NCBI GenBank assembly: GCA_021787615.1
Contig: JAJYLP010000033.1
Span: 1-34,198, forward strand
Direction: 5' to 3'
DNA: 34,198 nucleotides
DNA from: Pseudomonadota bacterium
GTDB taxonomy: Bacteria; Pseudomonadota; Gammaproteobacteria; Steroidobacterales; Steroidobacteraceae
A program made the translations under genes and the position numbers. Shown in pieces: positions 6,946-15,469 of the stretch. The notes under the pieces were generated by a model. The model saw nothing but the letters and a program-made list of their open reading frames with translations. It ran no database searches and had not been told where the DNA came from. Each line of letters starts with the position of its first letter. Position 1 is the first letter of the stretch.

Positions 6946-7119
6946 TGATTTGGCCTATCCTTCGCGCGAAACCATCTTCCGCTCCCGTTGAGACGCCTCA
7001 AACCGCTGCGAATGTAAAAAACTTCGACGAGTTTAGGGCCTCATCGCGTGCGGAAATGCCGCTGCCCGGTTCATAACGCTCTGAATGTCTTTGCGAATCA
7101 GACCAGCATCGAGGTGTAA

Positions 7120-9591
7120 ATGAAATCGACGGACGGCTCCAGGAAGGCGCCGGGCGTCCTGCGCCTGTTCTGGATGGCTTTGTTCCTGGCATCGGCGGCC
7201 CGCACGCTTGCGGCCGATCGGGCGCTGCCGTGCCCGCCGCCGCTGCGACCCGCAGTCCATTTCTGGATCCGGGTCTACACGCAGATCGACACCGACGCGG
7301 GCTTCCTGCACGACTCGAGCAATCTCGGCGTGGTCTACGAGACGGTGCATTTCACTCCCGACAGCTCGCGCTGGGAACGCCAGCGCCTGGTCGATCGCGA
7401 GCGTGACCGTCTCGTCGCGGAACTGCGCCGTATCGCCGCGGGGGTGCGGCCGCTGACACCCGATGAGAAGCGCATCGTGGCGTTATGGGGGCCGCATGTC
7501 AGCGCCGCACGGCTGCGCGAGGCGGCGGACGATATCCGCTTCCAGCTCGGCCAGGCCAACCGCTTCAAGGCCGGCCTGATCCGCTCAGGTGCATGGCAGG
7601 ATGCGATCGCACGCGCGCTGGCCGCGCGCGGATTGCCCCCCGAGCTGGCCGCGTTGCCGCTGGTGGAGTCTTCCTACAATCCCCGCGCCTACTCCAAGGA
7701 CGGAGCGGCCGGGCTGTGGCAGTTCATGCCCGGCACGGCGCGGCGCTTCCTGCGCATGGGCGCGGCCGTCGATCAGCGGTTCGATCCGTTCAGCGCCACC
7801 GTGGCGGCCGCGCAGCTGCTGGCCTACAACTACCGGATCCTGGGGACGTGGCCGCTGGCCATCACGGCCTATAACCAGGGAGTCGCCGGCATGCTGCGTG
7901 CCGTGCGCGTCATCGGCTCACGCAACATTGCCACCATCGTGCAGCGCTATCACTCCGCCACCTTCGGGTTCGCGTCACGCAACTTCTACGCGTCCTTCCT
8001 CGCCGCGCTGTACGTCGAGCAGCATGCGCAGCGGTTCTTCGGTGATCTGCAGCGCTTGCCGGAGGAGCATTTCCAGGAGGTGACGCTCCCGGGCTACGTC
8101 GCCGTGGCCTCGCTCGAGCGGGCGGCGGGCGTGACTTCCGCCCGGCTGCGCGAGCTCAATCCGGCGCTGCTGCCGTCGGTATGGGACGGCGAGCTGGATG
8201 TGCCGAGGGGATATCGTCTGCGCCTGCCGGCGGGCGGACCCGACTGGACCGTCGCCGCGCTCACCGCGCGGCTCGGTCCGCAGGCGTTGCTCGCGGCGCA
8301 GCTGCGGCCGCCCGTGTACCGGGTGCGCTGGGGCGATACGCTCTCCGGTATCGCGGCGCGCTACCGGCTCAGCCCCTGGACGCTGGCCCGATTCAACGGC
8401 ATGCCGCTCGATGGGATGCTGCGCGCCGGCGAGCGTCTGCGGCTGCCGGGGGCCAGCCAGCCGCCGGCGGTCCTCGCCGCCGCGAGCCTGCCGCCGGGCG
8501 CGAGGCCCGGGACCTACCGGGTGCGTCCCGGGGATACGCTCTCAGGCATTGCGACGCATTACGGGGTGAGCGCAGAGGCTCTGGCGCGGCTCAACGACAT
8601 TCCGGCCAACGGCCTTCTGCGCGTGGGGGAGCCGCTGCATTTGCCGGGCGCCGCGCCGCCGGCGCCGCTCGAGGTCGCGACGGCGACGGCCGCGGTGTTG
8701 CCGGCGCTCTATCGGGTCCGGCCCGACAATACCCTCTCCGGCATTGCCGTGCGCTATGACGTGAGTCCCTGGGCTCTGGCGCGGCTCAACGACATTCCGC
8801 TCGACGGCGTCCTGCGTGTGGGGGAGCCGCTGCGTCTGCCGGGCGCCGCCCAGCCGGCGCGGCTCGCGGCCGTGGCACCGGCCGGCGCGGTGGATGACAT
8901 CCCCGCCGCCGCGCACGCGCTGAGCCCACCGCTCGGCTCGACTCTGGCTGCGAACGCCTCAGGCGCTGCAGTCCCGCTGCCGCCCGCAGCCTCGCGACTG
9001 GCGTCGGGTCCGAACCAGGCGCTGGCGGATGCCGAGGCCGGCGCGCGCGCCGCGCCGCGCCCGGCCGCGGGCGATCCGCAGCCCGTCTCGGCTGGTCAGG
9101 CCGAGGCTCTGGGCCCCATGCTGGGTCCCGAGGGTGAGCCGGCGCGCAGCGTCGACCCCACGGACTACACGGTGGCGCCGAATGGCACGATCCGCGTGGC
9201 GGCCGCCGAGTCGCTCGGCTACTACGCCGAATGGCTGGGCGTCAGCGCCATGGACCTGCGCCGCATCAATCATCTGGCCTTCAGCCAGCCGGTGCGTATC
9301 GGTGAGCGGATCCGGCTGGATTTCCGTTATGTGACGCCCCAGCAGTTCGAGCAGCGGCGCATCGCCTACCATCGGGCCCTGGAAGCGAGCTATTTCGCCA
9401 GCCACCGAATCGACGGCACTCGGACCTACGTGACCCGCAGCGGCGACTCATTGTGGACCCTGACGCAGCGCTTTGCGGGGCTGCCGGCGTGGCTGCTGCG
9501 CCAGTACAACCCCGATACCGATTTCTTCGCGCTGCGGCCCGGGACCCGCCTGGTGATCCCGCGGATCGTGCCGGACCGGGCCGCCGGGTGA
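7120..9591 (+). CDS. MltD-like lytic transglycosylase with five LysM domains
   Basis: The 823-residue product has an N-terminal signal sequence (hydrophobic core about 13-32). It then has an SLT-type lysozyme-like domain at about 170-270 with catalytic Glu183 in LPLVESSYNP, followed by DGAAGLWQFMPGTAR and ITAYNQGVAGM. Three close LysM repeats begin at Tyr400, Tyr466 and Tyr531. Two divergent LysM units begin near 683 and 770, the last containing RSGDSLWTL. A degenerate LysM-like segment may lie at about 325-370. Such enzymes cleave the glycan strand of peptidoglycan to 1,6-anhydro muropeptides in the periplasm; LysM binds GlcNAc-containing strands. It is nearly twice the length of E. coli MltD, mainly from extra LysM units and an Ala/Pro-rich linker (about 580-680). 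An L,D-transpeptidase gene follows. Confidence 0.92.
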   Translation: MKSTDGSRKAPGVLRLFWMALFLASAARTLAADRALPCPPPLRPAVHFWIRVYTQIDTDAGFLHDSSNLGVVYETVHFTPDSSRWERQRLVDRERDRLVAELRRIAAGVRPLTPDEKRIVALWGPHVSAARLREAADDIRFQLGQANRFKAGLIRSGAWQDAIARALAARGLPPELAALPLVESSYNPRAYSKDGAAGLWQFMPGTARRFLRMGAAVDQRFDPFSATVAAAQLLAYNYRILGTWPLAITAYNQGVAGMLRAVRVIGSRNIATIVQRYHSATFGFASRNFYASFLAALYVEQHAQRFFGDLQRLPEEHFQEVTLPGYVAVASLERAAGVTSARLRELNPALLPSVWDGELDVPRGYRLRLPAGGPDWTVAALTARLGPQALLAAQLRPPVYRVRWGDTLSGIAARYRLSPWTLARFNGMPLDGMLRAGERLRLPGASQPPAVLAAASLPPGARPGTYRVRPGDTLSGIATHYGVSAEALARLNDIPANGLLRVGEPLHLPGAAPPAPLEVATATAAVLPALYRVRPDNTLSGIAVRYDVSPWALARLNDIPLDGVLRVGEPLRLPGAAQPARLAAVAPAGAVDDIPAAAHALSPPLGSTLAANASGAAVPLPPAASRLASGPNQALADAEAGARAAPRPAAGDPQPVSAGQAEALGPMLGPEGEPARSVDPTDYTVAPNGTIRVAAAESLGYYAEWLGVSAMDLRRINHLAFSQPVRIGERIRLDFRYVTPQQFEQRRIAYHRALEASYFASHRIDGTRTYVTRSGDSLWTLTQRFAGLPAWLLRQYNPDTDFFALRPGTRLVIPRIVPDRAAG
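8317..8844 (+). repeat. Three near-identical LysM-coding repeats
   Basis: Units starting at 8317, 8515 and 8710 (spacings 198 and 195 bases) encode LysM modules of the form YRVR..DTLSGIA. Units two and three share long identical DNA, for example around 8578-8604 and 8773-8799, coding ALARLNDIP. This suggests a recent in-frame duplication within the transglycosylase gene. Confidence 0.8.
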
Positions 9592-9630
9592 CCAGGCGCT
9601 GCGCCTCGCGAGCCATGTCATAATCCATCC

Positions 9631-10173
9631 ATGCGACTGCCGAAGATCATCCTGACCGCCGCCGTGCTCGCGTCCGTGGCCGCAGGCGCCTGCGCCGCGC
9701 CCGCGCCTCGCACGGGGCGCGTCCCCCTGCTCTCCGACCCGCACCTGCCGCACGTGCAGTATGTCCTCGTCAAGAAATCCGCGCGGCGGCTCTACCTGAT
9801 GAACGGCGAGCAGGTGGTGCGCGCGTTCACAATCCACCTCGGCCTGATGCCGAACGGGCCGAAGGAGCGCTCCGGCGACTACCGCACGCCCGTGGGCTGG
9901 TATCGGCTGGTGCGCCGTGATCCGCGCAGCGATTTCTTTCTGTCCATCCAGATTTCCTATCCCAATCGGGCCGATCGGGCGCGCGCCCGCGAGCACCACT
10001 GGCGGCCGGGCGGGGAAATCATGATTCACGGTCTGCCGAACCGGCTGAACAGCCCCCTGTCGTATTATCTGGACAGCGATTGGACCGACGGCTGTATCGC
10101 CGTGTCCGACGCTGACATGATGCAGATCTGGATGATGACCCGCGACGGCATGCGCATCGACATCCAGCCTTGA
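9631..10173 (+). CDS. L,D-transpeptidase (YkuD/ErfK family)
   Basis: The 180-residue product has a cleavable signal peptide (about 1-22) and one YkuD domain. The catalytic signature is present as H133-G in IMIHGLPN, and T152-D-G-C155 with Cys155 as nucleophile. The usual His before GC is Asp153, a variant also seen in YafK/ErfK-like members. The domain begins with VLVKKSARRLYLMNGEQ, as usual for these proteins. The enzyme should act in the periplasm, cross-linking peptidoglycan stems or attaching or removing proteins at meso-diaminopimelate. Position 39 bases after the LysM transglycosylase gene suggests a shared cell-wall role. No clear ribosome site is seen; CATAAT at 9620-9625 could be a -10 element. 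Confidence 0.9.
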   Translation: MRLPKIILTAAVLASVAAGACAAPAPRTGRVPLLSDPHLPHVQYVLVKKSARRLYLMNGEQVVRAFTIHLGLMPNGPKERSGDYRTPVGWYRLVRRDPRSDFFLSIQISYPNRADRARAREHHWRPGGEIMIHGLPNRLNSPLSYYLDSDWTDGCIAVSDADMMQIWMMTRDGMRIDIQP

Positions 10174-10189
10174 GCCCGTCCGGTCCCTG

Positions 10190-11575
10190 ATGGAAAACAA
10201 CGACCTCGAACCCGAGTTCATCGAAGCGCGCGTTCATCCTCGCGGTAGTCTCGAGAACCTCTCACAGGAGGAAATCGCCAAGCTGCTCGACTCGGGGCAG
10301 GGCGGCCTGTACCCGCTGTTCCGCAAATGCGCGCTGGCGGTGCTCAACAGCGGTGCTGCCACCGACAACGCCAAGGAGATCTTCGACCGGTACCGCGACT
10401 TCGAGGTGCGCATCATGCGCCAGCCGTGGGGCATCCGTCTGGAGATGCACCACGCGCCGGGCGCAGCGTTTGTCGACGGACAGATGATCCGCGGCATCAA
10501 AGAGCACCTGTTCGCGGTGTTGCGCGATGTGGTGTTCACCTCGAACGAGATCATGGCGGCGGGACGGTTCGACCTGAACGAGTCGCCCTCCATCACGAAT
10601 GCGGTATTTCACATCCTGCGCAACGCCCAGCTGCTCGAGTGCAAGGCGCGCCCCAATCTCGTGGTGTGCTGGGGCGGGCATTCGATCGGCGCCGAGGAGT
10701 ACAAGTACTCCAAGCGCGTCGGCTACGAGCTCGGCCTGCGCGGGCTCGACGTGTGCACCGGCTGCGGTCCGGGCGCGATGAAGGGGCCGATGAAGGGTGC
10801 GACCATCGGGCATGCCAAGCAGCGCATCGAGCATGGCCGCTACATCGGCATTACCGAGCCCGGCATCATCGCCGCCGAGCCGCCCAATCCGATCGTCAAT
10901 CACCTGGTCATCATGCCGGACATCGAGAAGCGCCTGGAGGCGTTCGTGCGCTTCGCGCACGGCATCGTGGTGCTGCCGGGCGGGGCCGGCACCCTGGAGG
11001 AGATCCTCTACCTCCTCGGCATTCTTCTCGATCCGGCCAACCGCGATCAGCCCTTCCCCGTGGTGCTCGCCGGGCCGCACGCGAGTGGCGGTTATTTCGA
11101 ACACATCCGCCACTTCATCCGCGGGACGCTCGGAGAGGCGGCGCTCGCGCGCGTGAACATCATCGTCGACGATCCGGCCGAAGTCGCGCGGCAGATGGTG
11201 CGCGGCATCGAGGCGGTGCGGGAATTCCGCCGCCAGCGCAAGGACTCGTACAATTTCAACTGGCTGCTGTCGATCCGGCCGCAGTTCCAGCAGCCGTTCG
11301 AGGTGACGCACGAATCGATGCGCGCGCTCGCGCTCGGACGCGACCAGCCCGCGCACGAGCTGGCGGCCAATCTGCGCCGGGCCTTCTCCGGCATCGTCAC
11401 CGGCAACGTCAAGGAGCACGGCATTCAGGCCATCGATCGCCACGGCCCGTACGAGCTCGCCGGCGATCGGGGCCTGATGCGCCTGCTCGATGAGCTGCTC
11501 GCGGCATTCGTGGAGCAGGGCCGCATGAAGCTGCCGGGCAGCCTCTACCGGCCGGTGTACCGACTGGTCGCTTAG
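10190..11575 (+). CDS. ppnN: Pyrimidine/purine-5'-nucleotide nucleosidase PpnN
   Basis: The 461-residue product aligns by eye with E. coli YgdH/PpnN (454 residues) through its length. The N-terminal domain includes IRLEMHHAPGAAFVDG, and the central LOG/Rossmann domain has VCWGGHSIG, CTGCGPGAMKGPMKGA and the signature PGGAGTLEE at 263-271. The C-terminal domain is HGIQAIDRHGPYELAGD. PpnN hydrolyses the N-glycosidic bond of nucleoside monophosphates to a free base and ribose 5-phosphate; in E. coli it is stimulated by (p)ppGpp. It is cytosolic. The gene follows the L,D-transpeptidase by 16 bases. It has no evident ribosome site of its own. Confidence 0.95.
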   Translation: MENNDLEPEFIEARVHPRGSLENLSQEEIAKLLDSGQGGLYPLFRKCALAVLNSGAATDNAKEIFDRYRDFEVRIMRQPWGIRLEMHHAPGAAFVDGQMIRGIKEHLFAVLRDVVFTSNEIMAAGRFDLNESPSITNAVFHILRNAQLLECKARPNLVVCWGGHSIGAEEYKYSKRVGYELGLRGLDVCTGCGPGAMKGPMKGATIGHAKQRIEHGRYIGITEPGIIAAEPPNPIVNHLVIMPDIEKRLEAFVRFAHGIVVLPGGAGTLEEILYLLGILLDPANRDQPFPVVLAGPHASGGYFEHIRHFIRGTLGEAALARVNIIVDDPAEVARQMVRGIEAVREFRRQRKDSYNFNWLLSIRPQFQQPFEVTHESMRALALGRDQPAHELAANLRRAFSGIVTGNVKEHGIQAIDRHGPYELAGDRGLMRLLDELLAAFVEQGRMKLPGSLYRPVYRLVA

Positions 11576-11752
11576 CCGCGTGGCCGAGTCCGCAGCGGAT
11601 TGCGCCGCTTCGATGTGACATAATGGACTGTGATGGTTCATAACCGGACCGTCGCGGTTTTCCGCAGTCTGCGAGTGAGGAGCCTGTGAACCAGTACCTG
11701 CGCAGGGAGCGCGTGGACCGTACCCTCAAGCCTCGTTGCCCGAGGTGCGTCC

Positions 11753-12025
11753 ATGAGTTCATCGTTCAGGGAGCGCGGCGTCCCGCCCGTCGCTCGAGAG
11801 GAGACCGCCGGCACCAGTCCGCCGGCCGCAGCGCCGGTTGCACCGTTCCCGAACTGGTACGAACGCATGCAAAACGTTCGCGCCCGGCACGATGCCATCA
11901 CGCGCAATCTCAATACCTGGTCGAACTACAAGAACTGGGCCGAGCGCATGCGCACGGTCTGGAGCGAGGAGGCCGCCGCGCACGACTCGGCGCCGCATTC
12001 CGGCGATTCCACGCCCAATCATTGA
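11753..12025 (+). CDS. Small hypothetical protein, Trp/Asn-rich
   Basis: I do not recognise this 90-residue protein. A disordered Pro/Ala/Arg-rich N-terminal third is followed by a compact, probably helical region with a loose internal repeat (NWYERMQNVR and NWAERMRTVW, about 30 residues apart). It ends in an acidic-polar tail. Codon third positions are mostly G or C, as in real genes here, and AGGT lies 8 bases before ATG 11753. An overlapping frame from GTG 11686 begins with a CPRC motif but soon turns Arg-rich, so I reject it. The next small gene follows by 16 bases. The repeated aromatic motif could bind a partner protein; function is unknown. Confidence 0.55.
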   Translation: MSSSFRERGVPPVAREETAGTSPPAAAPVAPFPNWYERMQNVRARHDAITRNLNTWSNYKNWAERMRTVWSEEAAAHDSAPHSGDSTPNH

Positions 12026-12041
12026 GCACCGGAGACCTCTG

Positions 12042-12194
12042 ATGGAATGCGTCATGCTCTGGTGGGACGAGCTCGATGATCTCACCGCCGCCCTGGCTCA
12101 CCTGGCCCGCTCGGCGTTCGCCGAAGTGATCGCCTTCCCGCCGCTGCCCGAGTGGGGCAGCCTCATCGGTCAGTGGCTGCGCCTGCCGGCCTGA
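12042..12194 (+). CDS. 50-residue small protein
   Basis: ATG 12042 is preceded by GGAG at 7 bases and opens a 50-residue frame beginning MECVMLWWDELDDLTAALA and ending GSLIGQWLRLPA. It is Trp- and Leu-rich with an acidic start and an amphipathic middle, and could associate with membrane or a partner. I know no family for it. It lies 16 bases after the previous small gene on the same strand and 139 bases before htpG. A CGCGCCG/CGGCGCG hairpin (12235-12252) sits between it and the htpG promoter. The good ribosome site is the main support. Confidence 0.5.
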   Translation: MECVMLWWDELDDLTAALAHLARSAFAEVIAFPPLPEWGSLIGQWLRLPA

Positions 12195-12272
12195 GCCGCC
12201 CGCCCGCCCCCCATCCCCGACGCTCAAGCCCGCGCGCGCCGTGAACGGCGCGTCTCGCCGCCCGGGCGCGCA

Positions 12273-12300
12273 TTGAAAATCGGCCGATCGCGCCCAAAAT
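12273..12300 (+). promoter_or_regulatory. Sigma-32 (heat-shock) promoter of htpG
   Basis: TTGAAA (12273-12278) and CCCAAAAT (12293-12300) are separated by 14 bases. This is close to the RpoH consensus CTTGAAA-N13/14-CCCCATnT. It ends 33 bases before the htpG GTG. Heat-shock control of htpG is established in other proteobacteria; here it is inferred from the motif. Confidence 0.7.
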
Positions 12301-12333
12301 GCTCCGCTCCGGTAGAGATTTAAGGAGTGGACC

Positions 12334-14250
12334 GTGACCCGCCCAGAGACCCCGTCGAGCCCGCCTTCCGATCGCCAGACGCACGGCTTTCAGGCGGAGG
12401 TGCGCGAGCTGCTGAAGCTCATGATTCACTCGCTGTACAGCCACCGGGAGATCTTCCTGCGCGAGCTGATCTCCAATGCCTCGGACGCCAATGACCGCCT
12501 GCGCTTCGCGGCGATCGGCGCGCCCGAGCTGCTCGGCAGCGACACGGAGCTCGGGATCCGCATCGAGGCGGATCCGGCGGCGGGCACGGTCACGATCGCG
12601 GACAACGGCATCGGCATGACGCGCGAGGAAGCCGTCGCCAATCTCGGCACCATCGCCCGCTCGGGCACGGCGGAGTTCTTCCGCTCCCTCTCGGGAGACC
12701 GCCAGAAGGACGCACAGCTGATCGGGCAGTTCGGCGTCGGCTTCTATTCGGCATTCATCGTCGCGGACCGGGTCGAAGTGCTTTCGCGCCGCGCCGGCGA
12801 GCCTGCCGGAGCCGCGGTTCGCTGGGAGTCGCGCGCCGACGGGGAATTCACCGTCCAGACCGTGACGCGCGAGGCGCGTGGGACTGAGGTTACGCTGTAC
12901 CTGAAGAGCGAAGCGAAAGAGTTCGCCGATCCTTTCCGGCTGCGCACGCTCATCCGCCGCTACTCCGACCACATCGCCTTTCCCGTGCGCATGCGCAAGG
13001 AGGGCGAAGCGTCGCTCGAGTACGAGACCGTCAACCAGGCCACGGCGCTGTGGGTGCGGCCGCGCGCCGAGATCACGGACGAGGAGTACCGCCAGTTCTA
13101 TCAGCATCTGGCGCACGATTTCACCGAGCCGCTCGCCTGGAGCCACAATCGCGTCGAGGGCAAGCGCGAGTACACCAGCCTGCTGTATCTACCGGGGCGC
13201 GCCCCTTTCGACCTGTGGCAGCGCGAGGCGGTGCATGGGCTGAAGCTGTACGTCAGGCGCGTGTTCATCATGGACGATGCCGAACAGTTCCTGCCGCTGT
13301 ATCTGCGCTTCGTCAAAGGGGTGGTCGACTCGAGCGATCTGCCGCTCAATGTCTCGCGCGAGCTCCTGCAGCGCGAACCGGAGGTTGAGGCGATCCGCGC
13401 CAGCCTTACCAAGCGCGTGCTGGACATGCTCGCAAGGCTCGCCCAGGACGAGCCGGACAAGTACATCGCGTTCTGGAAGGAGTTCGGCCTGGTTCTGAAG
13501 GAGGGAGTCGGTCAGGACACGGCCAATCGCGCCGCGCTCCTGCCGCTGCTGCGCTTTGCGAGCACGCACGAGGCGGGCGATGAGCCGGTGGTGAGCCTCT
13601 CGCAGTACGTGGCGCGGATGAAGCCCGGCCAGGAGCGCATCTATTACATCGCCGCCGAGAGTCTCGCTGCGGCGCGGCGCAGCCCCGCCATCGAGCGGCT
13701 CGCCGAGCGGGGCATCGAGGTGCTGCTGCTCGGGGACCGGATCGATGAGTGGATGATGGGACAGCTCGAGGATTTCGAGGGCAAGCGTTTCAAGGACGCC
13801 TCGCGCGGGGAGCTGGAGCTCGGCACCCTGGAGAGCGATGCCGACCGGCGGGAGCGTGAGGCGGCGCTGAAGGAAAGCAAGGGCCTGCTGAAGCGCATCA
13901 AGGACGCGCTCGGCGCGCGGGTGACCGAGGTGCGCGTGAGCTCGCGCCTGAAGGACTCTCCGGCCTGCCTGGTTCGCGATGAGCACGATCTCGGGGCGGG
14001 CATGCGCAAGATCCTCGCCGCTGCCGGTCAGGCGGTGCCGGAGTCCAAACCGGCGTTGGAGCTCAACACCGTCCATCCGCTCGTGAAGTACCTCGACGGC
14101 CTTGCCGATGCGGGACGTTTCGAGGCGCTCGCCGTGCTGCTTTACGAGCAGGCCGAGCTCGCCGAGGGCGGCGAGCTCGGCAACCCGGCGGAGTTCGTCC
14201 AGCGGCTCAACCGCCTGCTGGTCGAGCTGGCGGCGGGTCACGCCGCGTGA
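12334..14250 (+). CDS. htpG: Molecular chaperone HtpG (Hsp90)
   Basis: The 638-residue protein contains all Hsp90 landmarks. The GHKL ATPase has E44 and N48 in [18 protein letters not shown] at 90-95 and GQFGVGFYS at 131-139. The middle domain has [32 protein letters not shown] and the catalytic arginine region LNVSRELLQ. The C-terminal dimerisation domain ends [10 protein letters not shown] and beyond. It is a cytosolic ATP-dependent chaperone acting with DnaK. The start is GTG 12334 with AAGGAG 6 bases upstream. The N-terminal SDANDRLRF differs from the commoner SDASDKLRF. A sigma-32-type promoter lies just upstream, and the alpha/beta-hydrolase gene overlaps the stop by 4 bases. Confidence 0.97.
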   Translation: MTRPETPSSPPSDRQTHGFQAEVRELLKLMIHSLYSHREIFLRELISNASDANDRLRFAAIGAPELLGSDTELGIRIEADPAAGTVTIADNGIGMTREEAVANLGTIARSGTAEFFRSLSGDRQKDAQLIGQFGVGFYSAFIVADRVEVLSRRAGEPAGAAVRWESRADGEFTVQTVTREARGTEVTLYLKSEAKEFADPFRLRTLIRRYSDHIAFPVRMRKEGEASLEYETVNQATALWVRPRAEITDEEYRQFYQHLAHDFTEPLAWSHNRVEGKREYTSLLYLPGRAPFDLWQREAVHGLKLYVRRVFIMDDAEQFLPLYLRFVKGVVDSSDLPLNVSRELLQREPEVEAIRASLTKRVLDMLARLAQDEPDKYIAFWKEFGLVLKEGVGQDTANRAALLPLLRFASTHEAGDEPVVSLSQYVARMKPGQERIYYIAAESLAAARRSPAIERLAERGIEVLLLGDRIDEWMMGQLEDFEGKRFKDASRGELELGTLESDADRREREAALKESKGLLKRIKDALGARVTEVRVSSRLKDSPACLVRDEHDLGAGMRKILAAAGQAVPESKPALELNTVHPLVKYLDGLADAGRFEALAVLLYEQAELAEGGELGNPAEFVQRLNRLLVELAAGHAA

Positions 14251-14900
14251 AGCTGCCACGCGCCGAGCGCCTGACGCTACCCGGCCCGGCGGGCGCCCTC
14301 GAGGCCCTGCTCGAGACGCCGGCGGGCGAGGACGGCGCGGCGGCGGTCGCGCCCGCTGTTTTCGGGGTGGTGTGCCATCCGCACCCGCTCTACGGCGGGA
14401 CGCTCGACAACAAGGTCGTCTACACGCTGGCGCGCGCGTTCGAGGAGTGCGGCGCGCCGGTGGTGCGCTTCAACTTCCGCGGTGTTGGCGCAAGCGCGGG
14501 GACCCATGACGCGGGTCGCGGCGAGACCGAGGATGCGCTCGCCGTGGTCGCCTACGGCCGTGCGCGTTGGCCGGGGGCGGCGCTGTGGCTCGCCGGCTTC
14601 TCCTTCGGGGCGGCCATCGCCGTGCGGGCGGCCGCGCGGGCCTCGCCGGCCAGGCTGGTGCTGGTGGCCCCCGGGGTGAGCCGGGTTGCAATGGACGCCG
14701 TGCCCTCGCCGCGCTGCCCGTGGCTGCTCGTCCAAGGTGATGCCGATGAGGTGATCGAACCGGCCGATGTGCTGCAGTGGGCGGCGCGCCAGACGGTGCC
14801 GCCGGTGCTGCGCACCTTCCCGGGGGCGGGGCATTTCTTCCATGGCCGGCTGCACGAGTTGCGCCGGACGGTCGTGCAGTTCATGAATCGCCCCGACTGA
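14247..14900 (+). CDS. Alpha/beta hydrolase
   Basis: This 217-residue single-domain protein has the nucleophile elbow GFSFG with Ser119, an acidic residue in GDADEV (Asp165/167) and the catalytic His196 in GAGHFFHG. The early [14 protein letters not shown] and [11 protein letters not shown] are typical of the COG2945-type predicted hydrolases, probably cytosolic esterases of unknown substrate. GTG 14247 overlaps the htpG TGA by 4 bases, so the two are translationally coupled. It would be heat-induced with htpG if the sigma-32 promoter is real. A terminator hairpin lies 34 bases after the stop. Confidence 0.9.
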   Translation: MKLPRAERLTLPGPAGALEALLETPAGEDGAAAVAPAVFGVVCHPHPLYGGTLDNKVVYTLARAFEECGAPVVRFNFRGVGASAGTHDAGRGETEDALAVVAYGRARWPGAALWLAGFSFGAAIAVRAAARASPARLVLVAPGVSRVAMDAVPSPRCPWLLVQGDADEVIEPADVLQWAARQTVPPVLRTFPGAGHFFHGRLHELRRTVVQFMNRPD

Positions 14901-14934
14901 CGGGCGCGGTCCGCGCGGGGGCGCTGCGAAATGA

Positions 14935-14959
14935 ACGGGGTTCGCGAAGCGAACCCCGT
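14935..14959 (-). terminator. Intrinsic terminator between hydrolase and HU genes
   Basis: ACGGGGTTCGC and GCGAACCCCGT form a perfect 11-bp stem with a GAA loop. On the minus strand it is followed by TTCATTT, a modest U-tract, and it lies 24 bases past the HU-like stop codon. It probably ends the HU transcript and may work for both converging genes. Confidence 0.75.
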
Positions 14960-14983
14960 CGTATCTCGCGACTCAGCGCGTGC

Positions 14984-15298
14984 TCAAGAGTTGACCATCG
15001 CCTTGAGGTTCTTCAGCGGCATCACACGGACCTTCTTGCTGGCCGGCTTCGCCTTGAACATCATCTTCTCGCCCGTGAACGGGTTGATTCCTTCGCGTGC
15101 CTTCGTGGCCGGCTTCTTCACGACCTTCATCTTCAGCAGCCCCGGCATGGTGAACAGGCCATTGCTGCGCAGGCTCTTCTTGATCACGCCGTTCAGCGAA
15201 TCGAACACACCGCCGACCTGCTTGCGCGAGAGCCCCGTGTCTTTGGAAATTTGAGTCAGGACTTCCGACTTGGTCGGAGCGCTACCCTTTTTCGCCAT
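14984..15298 (-). CDS. HU-family DNA-binding protein
   Basis: The start is ATG 15298 with GAGGAG 9 bases upstream; the longer open frame upstream is leader. The 104-residue basic product opens with MAKKGSAPTKSEVLTQIS and carries the HU/IHF arm motif as NPFTGEKM at 72-79 (usually NPxTG). Its tail is VRVMPLKNLKAMV. It belongs to the divergent HU-like group with Lys-rich N-termini and a GLFTMPGLLKMKVV strand, not to classical HU-alpha/beta or IHF. It should bind and bend DNA as a dimer in the nucleoid. The gene is monocistronic, with a strong promoter at 15369-15396 and a terminator at 14935-14959. Confidence 0.93.
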   Translation of the reverse strand: MAKKGSAPTKSEVLTQISKDTGLSRKQVGGVFDSLNGVIKKSLRSNGLFTMPGLLKMKVVKKPATKAREGINPFTGEKMMFKAKPASKKVRVMPLKNLKAMVNS

Positions 15299-15368
15299 AT
15301 TGCGCCACTCCTCGAATAAATGAATGTGCGCGCTGTGGTGCAGCCACGCAACGTAAGAATCGCCGCGG

Positions 15369-15396
15369 AAAATAGCACATGCGCGCGCGTGCGCAA
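15369..15396 (-). promoter_or_regulatory. Sigma-70 promoter of the HU-like gene
   Basis: On the minus strand TTGCGC (15396-15391) and TATTTT (15374-15369) are separated by 16 bases. Seven A residues (15406-15400) lie just upstream of the -35, like an UP element. A second A7 tract (15436-15430) lies 30 bases further up, three helical turns away. The predicted leader is about 64 nt. Confidence 0.6.
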
Positions 15397-15469
15397 CTGT
15401 TTTTTTGCGCGCGCTCGCGCTGAAACAGCTTTTTTTCAAAGGTTTTCGCACGACCCGCGGGTCGGCGGT

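Larger units (their letters stand above)
6152..7119. other. Gene-poor stretch between the antitoxin and the transglycosylase
   Basis: Nearly 1 kb with no protein gene I can support. From 6152 to about 6610 there are only short open frames on both strands with no domain signal; they could be decayed accessory DNA. From 6661 to 6945 the minus strand carries a terminator, several stem-loops, a sigma-54-type promoter and paired GTGAC repeats, annotated separately as a candidate small RNA locus. From 6950 to 7119 lies the leader of the lytic transglycosylase gene, with GAGGTG 3 bases before its ATG. Base composition from 6600 on is visibly richer in A+T than in the flanking genes. Confidence 0.5.

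Noticed and set aside
11686-12042. Frame beginning MNQYLRRER with a CPRC motif
   Set aside because: It overlaps the better-supported 11753 frame and turns into an Arg/Gly-rich shadow; one CxxC alone is not enough for a zinc ribbon.
15397-15438. Plus-strand terminator-like hairpin with seven U after it
   Set aside because: The stem has a large internal mismatch and no plus-strand gene lies just upstream; it is better read as the A-tract element of the HU promoter on the other strand.
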